A DNA stretch of 12,128 bases from Oscillatoria sp. Prado101 (GTDB taxonomy: Bacteria; Cyanobacteriota; Cyanobacteriia; Cyanobacteriales; Oscillatoriaceae): positions 1-12,128 of the forward strand of contig JALOOK010000062.1 in NCBI GenBank assembly GCA_025454445.1. Direction: 5' to 3'. Shown here piece by piece: positions 6,369 through 12,128 of the stretch (positions are counted from its first letter, which is position 1; the number at the start of each line of letters is the position of its first letter). Made by a program: the position numbers and the translations under genes. The notes beneath the pieces are model-generated. The model had not been told where the DNA came from. It did no database searches and saw only the letters and a list, made by a program, of their open reading frames with translations.

Positions 6369-7763
6369 TTACACCTTCGCCTCATCCTTCACCAACTTGG
6401 CCCAACCCAAATCCTTCAGACTGTTATTCCGGCGCAGAGGACGAGTCACCAACTCCAGAATATCGCGAGCATTAGTAAAGCCGTGAATCTGAGCGAAAGT
6501 AAACTCAACCGACCACTTAGTATTAATCCCCCGCGCCTCAAGCGGATTCGCATGCGCCATCCCAGTAATCACCAAATCCGGCTTCAATTCATAAATCCGC
6601 TGAATCTGGTTGTAATTATCCGGCTTCTCCACAATCCGAGGCACCGACACCCCCATCTCCTTACAAGTTTGCTCCAGCAACGCCAGCTCAGCCGCTTGAT
6701 AGCGCTTATCCATATAAGGAATCCCAATTTCAGGGCAACTCATGCCGCAGCGAATCAAGAACCGAGCCAGAGAAATCTCCAGCAAATTGTCCCCCATAAA
6801 AAAGACAGACTTGCCGCGAACCAGCTGGATATAATCCTCCAAACTCGCCCAGATTTGCTGCTCCCGCTCCTGCAAACCATTCGGCTCAATCCCGAACACC
6901 GAGCAGATTTTCTCAATCCAAGCGCGAGTGCCATCTGGCCCAATCGGGAACGGAGCGCCAATCAACTTGGCCTTGCGCCGGCGCATGATCGCCGTCGCCG
7001 TGCGGCTGAGGAAAGGATTCACACCGGCAGCATAATACCCCTCCTCAATCACCGGCAGCTCAGTGTAGCGCTTGCTTGGCAGCCAGCCAGAAACCTTAAT
7101 CCCTTGCTTCTTCAACTCCAGAGTCAGCTGAGTCACCACCGGATCTGGCAGCGAACCGAAAAGAACCAGCGGCGGGTGCTTGACATATTCCGACTCTTCT
7201 GCTACCACATCTTCCTTCTTTTTGCCGAAGTTGAGCAGTTGCTGAATCCCACCGCGCTTTTCCTTCTCCACTTCCGGAGCCTTTTCTGGACAGCGAGCAG
7301 CCATCGCCGCCAGAACCGTATCTTCCCCTTGCGTAAAAGCGTAGTCCAGACCGTTGGCGCGAGCCACCACAATCGGAATACCGATCTCAGATTCCAGCTT
7401 AGGAGCCAGCCCTTCCAAGTCCATCTTAATGATTTCCGTGGTGCAGGTGCCGATCCAAACAATCACGCTCGGGTTGCGGTCGCGCTTAATCTGCAAGCAC
7501 AGCCGTTTCAGCTCTTCATAATCATTCAGCTGAGCCGAAATATCCCCTTCCTCCAACTCCGCCATTGCATAGCGAGGTTCAGCAAAAATCATCACCCCCA
7601 TTGCATTTTGGAGGAAATAGCCGCAGGTCTTAGTGCCAATTACCAAAAAGAAACTGTCTTCTATCTTCTGGTAAAGCCAAGCCACACAGCTGATCGGGCA
7701 AAACGTGTGGTAATTGCCGGTCTCACACTCAAAATTTAGGGCTTCAGGTTGAGCAACAGTCAT
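6369..7763 (-). CDS. chlN: Light-independent protochlorophyllide reductase subunit N (ChlN)
   Basis: 464 residues, the normal length. ChlN pairs with ChlB to form the nitrogenase MoFe-like core of dark-operative protochlorophyllide reductase, which reduces the C17-C18 double bond of protochlorophyllide using electrons from ChlL. Seen: HTFCPISC with C22, TKTCGYF with C47 and IGTCTTE with C107; their spacing matches the three ChlN/BchN cysteines that, with an aspartate from ChlB, hold the 4Fe-4S cluster. The whole sequence is typical (for example GNYHTFCPI near the start). The ATG at 7763 follows a GGAG at unusually long spacing (about 13 nt). It lies 55 nt after the DUF5331 gene on the same strand, and chlL is further upstream, the order typical of cyanobacteria. 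ChlB is not in the window. Confidence 0.98.
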   Translation of the reverse strand: MTVAQPEALNFECETGNYHTFCPISCVAWLYQKIEDSFFLVIGTKTCGYFLQNAMGVMIFAEPRYAMAELEEGDISAQLNDYEELKRLCLQIKRDRNPSVIVWIGTCTTEIIKMDLEGLAPKLESEIGIPIVVARANGLDYAFTQGEDTVLAAMAARCPEKAPEVEKEKRGGIQQLLNFGKKKEDVVAEESEYVKHPPLVLFGSLPDPVVTQLTLELKKQGIKVSGWLPSKRYTELPVIEEGYYAAGVNPFLSRTATAIMRRRKAKLIGAPFPIGPDGTRAWIEKICSVFGIEPNGLQEREQQIWASLEDYIQLVRGKSVFFMGDNLLEISLARFLIRCGMSCPEIGIPYMDKRYQAAELALLEQTCKEMGVSVPRIVEKPDNYNQIQRIYELKPDLVITGMAHANPLEARGINTKWSVEFTFAQIHGFTNARDILELVTRPLRRNNSLKDLGWAKLVKDEAKV

Positions 7764-7818
7764 GGCGGATTTTTTTCTCCTTTATATTGGCTGCAGGAAA
7801 TCAAAGCTGAACAAGTTC

Positions 7819-9201
7819 TTACAAATCCGACAGCAAGTTAGAAAAGTCTGAATCATCGTCGTCGGAAGTCCACTCGTCCCGCGCTAGCGCTTCCAGGTCA
7901 TCATCCAGCTCGTCCGAGGACTCCTCACTCACCTCATCGAAAGCCAGATCGTCAAACTCATCCTCGGCTGACTCTTCAGCGAAATCTGAAGATATGGCAT
8001 CATCCAAGTCCCCAAGATCCATATCATCCATGTCCTCCCCAGACTCTTCACCGAAATCCCCACCGAGATCGCTGAATTCATCGCCGCTTTCGACTCCAAA
8101 ATCATCGGCTGACTCTTCCTCAAAATCGCCACCGATATCGCCGAACTCGTCCGAGATTTCTTCTCCAAAGTCATCGGCAGACTCTTCCTCGAAATCGCCA
8201 CCGATATCGCCGAACTCGTCCGAGATTTCTACTCCAAAGTCAGCGGCAGACTCTTCATCGAGATCGCCACCGATATCGCTGAAATCGTCCTCGGAGGTTT
8301 CCGCTTCAAAGTCAGCAGCAGGCTCTTCATCGAAATCGCCAAGCCCCATCTCCGCCAGATCGTCGGATGGCTCTTCACCAAAGTCAGTGCCGAGATCCAT
8401 ATCCTCCAGCTCCTCGGATGGCTCTTCATCCCGACCGGCTGTCGCGGCATTGACTAGCGCCGCCGCTCCCGCTACCGCACCGACCACACCGACTGCCCCA
8501 ACTGCACCGATAGCTGCTGCTTTTAGCCCAGAGAACTTGTCTGGACTCGGCTTAGAAGGCGTCTCGTCAGCCAGGGCAAAGGGTTCTGCTGCTGCCGGTG
8601 CCGGTTGTGGCACAGCTTGCGGGGCAGCTTGTGGCGCAGCTTGTGGGACAGCTTGCGGCACAGCTTGCGGCACAGCTTGCAGGACAACTTGCGGCACAGC
8701 TTGTGGGGCAACTTGCGGCACAGCTTGTGGGGCAGCTTGTGGGGCAGCTTGCGGCACAGCTTGCGGCACAGTTGGCGAGAAAAGCGTTTCGCCTGTGACC
8801 TGCGGTGCCGGCGCTGCGGCTGCCGGCGCTGCGGCTGCCGGCGCTCCTGCCGATGCTACCAGAAAGGGTGACGGTGGTGCCGGTGGGGCTTGACGGTCTG
8901 CCGGTGCTGCCGGTGCCGGTGGATTGCCCAGTGCGATGTCCGGGTCAAAATTCAGGCCCAAAACATCAATCAGGATCTCTGGATCGGGATTCAGCCTGGA
9001 AAAGGGCAACATCAGCTGCGCTAGCTTAGGTTCCAGCGCATTCATGGCTCCCAGGATGAAGTAAGAAGGGGGACGCCGACCACCATCGGGTGTTTTCACA
9101 GATACCGACTTCAGATGCAGGCTCAACCAATCATGATTGACTTGGTAGTACTGCAACCACTGTTGCTTTAGCCCTGATGTGAAGTCTTCAAAAAAAGCCA
9201 T
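7819..9201 (-). CDS. DUF5331-type protein between chlL and chlN, enlarged by Pro-Gln-Ala and acidic repeats
   Basis: 460 residues. The N-terminal part (1-92: MAFFEDFTSGLKQQWLQYY, later TPDGGRRPPSY, NALEPKLAQLMLPF and NFDPDIALGN) is the conserved protein that cyanobacteria commonly encode between chlL and chlN, annotated DUF5331; its function is not known to me. Then follow an Ala/Pro-rich linker (93-145), about 14 V/A-P-Q-A repeats (146-200), a glycine/alanine/valine hydrophobic segment at 227-256 that could span or lie on a membrane, and a very acidic tail (258-460) with about six repeats of 23-24 residues such as DEFGDIGGDFEEESADDFG. The frame is open 96 codons further upstream, but the start at 9201 matches the family N-terminus. 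Position suggests a role with dark chlorophyll synthesis, perhaps assembly or membrane placement; that is inference. The usual family members are, as I recall, considerably shorter. Confidence 0.85.
   Translation of the reverse strand: MAFFEDFTSGLKQQWLQYYQVNHDWLSLHLKSVSVKTPDGGRRPPSYFILGAMNALEPKLAQLMLPFSRLNPDPEILIDVLGLNFDPDIALGNPPAPAAPADRQAPPAPPSPFLVASAGAPAAAAPAAAAPAPQVTGETLFSPTVPQAVPQAAPQAAPQAVPQVAPQAVPQVVLQAVPQAVPQAVPQAAPQAAPQAVPQPAPAAAEPFALADETPSKPSPDKFSGLKAAAIGAVGAVGVVGAVAGAAALVNAATAGRDEEPSEELEDMDLGTDFGEEPSDDLAEMGLGDFDEEPAADFEAETSEDDFSDIGGDLDEESAADFGVEISDEFGDIGGDFEEESADDFGEEISDEFGDIGGDFEEESADDFGVESGDEFSDLGGDFGEESGEDMDDMDLGDLDDAISSDFAEESAEDEFDDLAFDEVSEESSDELDDDLEALARDEWTSDDDDSDFSNLLSDL
7970..8440. 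repeat. Coding tandem repeats of 69-72 bp (acidic tail)
   Basis: The phrase GACTCTTC (plus strand) starts units at about 7970, 8042, 8111, 8180, 8249 and 8321, mostly 69 bp apart (23 codons). The units at 8111 and 8180 are nearly identical, which points to recent in-frame duplication inside the DUF5331 gene. Confidence 0.85.
8590..8775. repeat. Coding 12-bp/24-bp tandem repeats (Pro-Gln-Ala tract)
   Basis: Runs of GGCACAGCTTGCGGCACAGC and close variants encode V/A-P-Q-A repeats of the DUF5331 protein on the minus strand. The long Cys/Ala-rich open frame on the plus strand here is a by-product of this tract. Confidence 0.85.
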
Positions 9202-9781
9202 AGTGTCTCTGATACATTTACGCGACATTATCCGAGGTATTCCCGGACAATGCAACGATAGCACGCAACACCTGTAAAAGTGATAGAGGCGGTATCCCGC
9301 AAAGCTTTCAGGAAAATCCCATGCATCACCTTTCCAGTCCCGCGAAGCGCGTAAATCCACAGCTAGGACAGTGGAAAACTTTAGAGCCACCCAAGCGGGT
9401 GTGGACATTTTGAACTTTTGAACGGGTAGTGCGCCTACCCTGCATCGCTCTCGCCGTTTTAGACCTGATTTTTCACAAAGCCAAGGCAACAGTGTCGGAA
9501 GTCAAGGGAGGTTGGCAGAAAAATAAGCGCGGTAATTGAAGTCGCGATTTGCCTGTTCGCAGCTGACCGGGGCCTTTGTCAATTTCTCAGCTCTGTCTGT
9601 CTTGTATCACGTTTTGTAGGATTGTGCAAGAAATCCAGGATTAAATTTTACCTCCCCTGGGTTGCTGGAATAAAATATGATTCTTTTGGTCTAGACGCCC
9701 AGTGCCGTCCTGAATCATACTAGCCAATTCAGCAACCCTCGCTTACGCTCACCTTGGAAGCCCGGAATAGCGCAGGTAAAT
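9202..9781. other. Intergenic stretch between chlL and the DUF5331 gene
   Basis: 580 bp without a supported gene. An open minus-strand frame at 9202-9489 continues into the DUF5331 gene but has no family similarity. It contains a small hairpin GGGTAG/CTACCC (9424-9440) and the 80-bp inverted-repeat element at 9659-9738. A promoter for DUF5331-chlN could lie here, but I cannot place one. Confidence 0.55.
9659..9738. mobile_element. 80-bp nested inverted-repeat element between chlL and DUF5331
   Basis: Outer arms GGGTTGCTGGAAT (9659-9671) and ATTCAGCAACCC (9727-9738) pair with one extra G. Inner arms ATGATTC (9677-9683) and GAATCAT (9712-9718) pair perfectly. Clean ends beginning GGG and ending CCC suggest a MITE derived from an insertion sequence, although no target duplication is obvious. 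As RNA on the chl strand it would fold into a long hairpin 43 nt after the chlL stop. Confidence 0.55.
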
Positions 9782-10648
9782 CTACACCATCATCAGGTCT
9801 AGCTCTTCCTCCTCACTGATCGCCTTGGGCTGGGCCGGGTTGAGGTAGAAGTCAGACAGCAACGAGAACAGCTCCCGATCCGGGGCATCGTTGGGCACCA
9901 CCCCCTCAGGACGGGCCAGAATTTGGTCGGCGATGTTCAGGTAGTAGTCGCAGACATAGTTGAGGGAGGGGTCAGTCTCGGCCATCTCGAACAGCGTCTT
10001 GCCCTTGACGCGGGAGACGCGAATGTCCTCAATCAGCGGCAGGACTTCCAGCACCGGCATGGGAACGGACTCCACATACTTCTCGATCAGGTCCCGCTTC
10101 GAGGTGCGGTTGCCAATCAAGCCGGCGAGGCGCAGCGGGTGGGTGCGGGCTTTCTCGCGCACGGATGCCGCAATCCGGTTGGCCGCAAACAGGGCGTCAA
10201 ACCCGTTGTCGGTGACAATCATGCAGTAGTCGGCATAGTTGAGCGGTGCCGCAAACCCGCCGCACACCACGTCCCCGAGCACGTCAAACAGAATTACGTC
10301 GTATTCGTCGAAGGCGTTGAGCTCTTTGAGCAGCTTCACGGTTTCGCCCACCACATAACCGCCGCAACCGGCACCGGCAGGGGGTCCGCCCGCTTCCACG
10401 CAATCCACCCCGCCATAGCCCTTGTAGATCACATCTTCGGGCCAGACGTCTTCGTAGTGGTAGTCCTTGGCTTGCAGGGTGTCAATGATCGTGGGAATCA
10501 GGAAGCCGGTCAGGGTAAACGTGCTGTCGTGCTTGGGATCGCAGCCGATTTGCAGCACTTTCTTGCCGCGACGCGCCAGCGCCACCGAGATGTTGCAGCT
10601 GGTTGTCGATTTACCAATTCCGCCTTTTCCGTAAACTGCGAGTTTCAC
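9782..10648 (-). CDS. chlL: Light-independent protochlorophyllide reductase iron-sulfur ATP-binding protein (ChlL)
   Basis: 288 residues, full length. ChlL is the nitrogenase-Fe-protein-like homodimer that hydrolyses ATP and passes electrons to ChlN-ChlB for dark reduction of protochlorophyllide. Seen: P-loop GKGGIGKS at 8-15, switch-like CDPKHDSTF at 36-44, and C95 (GAGCGGY) and C129 (DVVCGGF), the ligands of the 4Fe-4S cluster shared between subunits, matching BchL Cys97 and Cys131. The start is GTG at 10648, fixed by an AGGAGA ribosome site 8 nt upstream and by the universal N-terminus MKLAVYGKGG. It is the first gene of the minus-strand series chlL - DUF5331 - chlN. The gene is richer in G+C than the RT gene nearby. 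The C-terminal tail after 270 is acidic and variable, as usual. Confidence 0.98.
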   Translation of the reverse strand: MKLAVYGKGGIGKSTTSCNISVALARRGKKVLQIGCDPKHDSTFTLTGFLIPTIIDTLQAKDYHYEDVWPEDVIYKGYGGVDCVEAGGPPAGAGCGGYVVGETVKLLKELNAFDEYDVILFDVLGDVVCGGFAAPLNYADYCMIVTDNGFDALFAANRIAASVREKARTHPLRLAGLIGNRTSKRDLIEKYVESVPMPVLEVLPLIEDIRVSRVKGKTLFEMAETDPSLNYVCDYYLNIADQILARPEGVVPNDAPDRELFSLLSDFYLNPAQPKAISEEEELDLMMV

Positions 10649-10656
10649 CCTTGTGT

Positions 10657-10662
10657 TCTCCT
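10657..10662 (-). promoter_or_regulatory. Ribosome binding site supporting the GTG start of chlL
   Basis: AGGAGA on the minus strand, 8 nt before the GTG. It decides the start, because no in-frame ATG is placed to give the conserved N-terminus. Confidence 0.75.
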
Positions 10663-10710
10663 GAATGCTTGCTTCTGAAAGTCGGATCTATATTGTCTGC
10701 CAGCGAGTGG

Positions 10711-10746
10711 GCCCGCTGCGCTCCCCCACAGCTGACTGTGGCGGGC
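10711..10746 (-). promoter_or_regulatory. Strong hairpin in the probable chlL leader
   Basis: GCCCGC (10711-10716) pairs with GCGGGC (10741-10746), and inside it CCACAG (10726-10731) pairs with CTGTGG (10736-10741; the shared base means only one stem is complete at a time). The structure lies 62 nt before the chlL GTG. It could be an mRNA leader hairpin or an operator; nothing in the sequence decides. Confidence 0.4.
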
Positions 10747-11334
10747 GCGTGTTCTTGTCTCTGAACGCATTATTGTCTAACTTCGCAGCAAAAAAAAGGT
10801 CTTCAACAGATGGATTGGGGCTTAAAAACGACTATTTCGGGCCATCCAATCAACCGCACCATCCTTTCCCGCCTATTTTGCTGTAGCAGTCTTGATAAAC
10901 CCTAAAAAGCTAGCTTATTTAGTTTTATTTATAAAAATGTGTGCGAAAAGCAAAAAAGTCCTGTAAGCAAGCCGTACAGCCGAGCGCGGCAGAGGCTCAT
11001 AAGTCCTGCCGGTGCTGGATTATGGCTTACAAGAGCCTCGCAGCCTGCCTTGTGGAGGGCCGCGATAACTCGAACTGACTTCGACTTTGGGGGGCTGTGG
11101 CGGAAAACTTTGGGGCGCGAGCACCCTCAGGTAGGCGTTGGCAAACTGATTTGGGATTTTTGTAAATAATTGTGAATTTTTTCCCAAGCCTTTACAGGCA
11201 GGGGCCTGGGGGTCGTGGGGGAGGGGGGTGCCGGTGTGGCATTCCTGAGAGGATAGTAAATTATATCACATTTGATAGCGGCTGTCAAGCTAAACCTGTA
11301 AGGATTTTAAAGAAACCGGGTTGCTTGGGTACTG

Positions 11335-11367
11335 AGAAACCCGGTTTCTTTAAGAAACCGGGTTTCT
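11335..11367. repeat. 33-nt perfect palindrome (AGAAACCCGG type), copy 2
   Basis: Same arms as copy 1 at 2547-2579, with T as the central base. An extra half-arm, AAGAAACCGGGTT at 11310-11322, can also pair with the left arm, giving two competing hairpins. It lies directly before the truncated Uma2 gene. Confidence 0.9.
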
Positions 11368-11380
11368 GGCACCTCACTAA

Positions 11381-11863
11381 TATCAAAAAGCTATATGGCA
11401 AGAACATATCGCCCCGCTGATTGTCTTAGAATTTGTTTCTGGGGATGGAACAGAAGAACGAGACAGAACCCCCATTACCGCCGTTCAGAATGGAAAAGGG
11501 CAGAACTGCGGCAAATTTTGGGTTTACGAACAAGTAATCCGAGTTCCTTTTTACGGCATTTATGAAATAAAAAAAGCGAGTGTTGAGGTGTATCACCTGG
11601 TAGACGGCTTCTATCAACTCCTAGCTGCTAACGAGCGGGGACACTACCCCATCCCCTTCTTGGGAGTTGAATTGGGCATTTGGCAAGGTCAATATCAAAA
11701 TGCCACCCTGCCTTGGCTGCGCTGGTGGGATTGCCAAGGCAATCTCTTATTAACGGGTCACGAACGGACTGAACGGGAGCACCAGCGGGCAGAACAGGAG
11801 CGGCAGCGGGCAGAACGTCTAGCGGCGCAGTTGCGGGCGTTGGGAATTGAGCCGGAAGCCTGA
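11381..11863 (+). pseudogene. 5'-truncated Uma2-family (DUF820) endonuclease-like gene
   Basis: One open frame of 160 codons follows a TAA at 11378-11380. It reads KAIWQEHIAPLIVLEFVSGD, then GKFWVYEQVIRVPFYGIYEI, VYHLVDGFYQLL, RGHYPIPFLGVELGIWQG and LPWLRWWD, and ends in a Glu/Arg/Gln-rich coiled-coil tail (EREHQRAEQERQRAERLAAQ) and LRALGIEPEA. This is the C-terminal two thirds of the cyanobacterial Uma2 family, a PD-(D/E)xK nuclease-like fold of mostly unknown role. The N-terminal part and any good start codon are missing; only an internal GTG at 11588 could start a shorter product. The loss coincides with a palindromic repeat ending at 11367. No N-terminal half was found upstream. Confidence 0.8.
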
Positions 11864-12101
11864 CAAAGGACGGCAATACCCATCTCAAAAGCCGCAAACA
11901 CCGATCCAGGCAATCGCCCCTATCTCCCTACAATCAGCTTCAAGAGGTAACACAACACTATCTTTGTCCGCGCCACCCCGCCCCCACCCCCGACGTAGGA
12001 CAGGCGTTCCCTCCGATCCAAAAACCAGAAGACGTACGACAGGCGTCCCGCCTGTCCACCCCCACCCCCTAAACCCCGCGCCTCCGCGCACTAGAGAGAC
12101 T
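11864..12101. other. Intergenic region upstream of clpB with dispersed repeats
   Basis: Contains the second copy of the 25-bp repeat (11992-12016) and a hairpin GACAGGCG-TCC-CGCCTGTC (12038-12056) that begins with a similar GACGTA phrase at 12031. The clpB promoter, if within the window, must be here; no sigma-type boxes are convincing. Confidence 0.5.
11992..12016. repeat. 25-bp dispersed repeat, copy 2
   Basis: Exact copy of 2482-2506. A third, partial relative follows at 12031-12046 and leads into a perfect 8-bp hairpin (12038-12045 with 12049-12056). Confidence 0.85.
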
Positions 12102-12128
12102 ATGCAGCCAACCAATCCCAACCAATTT
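12102..12128 (+). CDS. clpB: Probable ClpB chaperone, first nine codons (runs off the right edge)
   Basis: The ATG at 12102 follows GAGAG and reads M-Q-P-T-N-P-N-Q-F to the edge. From memory, cyanobacterial ClpB disaggregases start MQPTNPNQFTEKAWE or a close variant. ClpB is a hexameric AAA+ chaperone that rescues aggregated proteins with DnaK. Nine residues are too few for certainty. Confidence 0.6.

Larger units (their letters stand above)
10649..11380. other. Upstream region of chlL, no gene
   Basis: 730 bp without a supported gene. The chlL promoter must lie here on the minus strand; a TATAGAT-like box near 10685-10693 is possible but has no convincing -35 partner. Contents are a hairpin at 10711-10746, an AT-rich stretch at 10890-10940, a loosely paired segment (GTAAGC near 10972 with GCTTAC near 11026), and the AGAAACCCGG palindrome at 11335-11367. 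The plus-strand frames at 10939-11169 and 11172-11420 resemble no protein. Confidence 0.55.

Noticed and set aside
6483..7739. 418-codon open frame on the plus strand
   Set aside because: Antisense shadow of chlN with no recognisable protein character; chlN is certain.
7994..8893. Long Ser/Pro/Lys- and Cys/Ala-rich open frame on the plus strand
   Set aside because: Antisense to the repetitive DUF5331 gene; its composition is the direct mirror of the acidic and Pro-Gln-Ala repeats.
9202..9489. 96-codon N-terminal extension of the DUF5331 gene
   Set aside because: It shows no family similarity and is Cys/Arg-rich, whereas MAFFEDF at 9201 matches the known family start.
9923..10678. 251-codon open frame on the plus strand
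   Set aside because: Antisense shadow of chlL.
10939..11169. 76-codon plus-strand open frame upstream of chlL
   Set aside because: Arg/Trp-rich, no ribosome site, overlaps paired repeat sequence; no evidence of coding.

Overview
The window looks like a cyanobacterial chromosome segment, most likely from a filamentous, repeat-rich lineage (Oscillatoriales/Microcoleus-like; this rank is inference). The reasons are a light-independent chlorophyll locus in the cyanobacterial order chlL - DUF5331 - chlN, a mycosporine-like amino acid (MAA) gene pair, a Uma2-family remnant, a ClpB start typical of cyanobacteria, and many small palindromic dispersed repeats. No tRNA, rRNA or CRISPR array was seen.

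Layout. (1) 1-1530, minus strand: a sedoheptulose-7-phosphate cyclase (mysA-like) followed 12 nt later by the first 52 codons of a MysB-type O-methyltransferase, which runs off the left edge. Together they start an MAA/gadusol-type sunscreen pathway. (2) 1531-4240: about 2.7 kb without an intact gene. It holds a hairpin, a 38-bp tandem repeat, a 97-bp MITE-like element with a nested perfect palindrome, a frameshifted pseudogene with an internal duplication, a 54-bp inverted-repeat element, and a densely structured stretch (3.89-4.23 kb) beside the reverse transcriptase gene. (3) 4241-6112, minus: a retron-type reverse transcriptase with an N-terminal TPR region, an acidic linker and an extra C-terminal domain. 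(4) 6369-10648, minus: chlL, an enlarged DUF5331 protein and chlN. ChlL is the ATP-dependent electron donor and ChlN half of the catalytic core of dark-operative protochlorophyllide reductase; ChlB is not in the window. (5) 10649-12128: chlL leader, repeats, a 5'-truncated Uma2 pseudogene and the first nine codons of a probable clpB on the plus strand.

The items most worth following up are the retron-type RT with its unusual domain layout and the structured region next to it (a candidate RT-associated RNA, not proven); the cyclase, whose usual D-A-S-V-x-x-K active-site loop reads D-A-G-P-S-P-R; and the DUF5331 protein expanded by Pro-Gln-Ala and acidic 23-residue repeats inside the chlorophyll locus.
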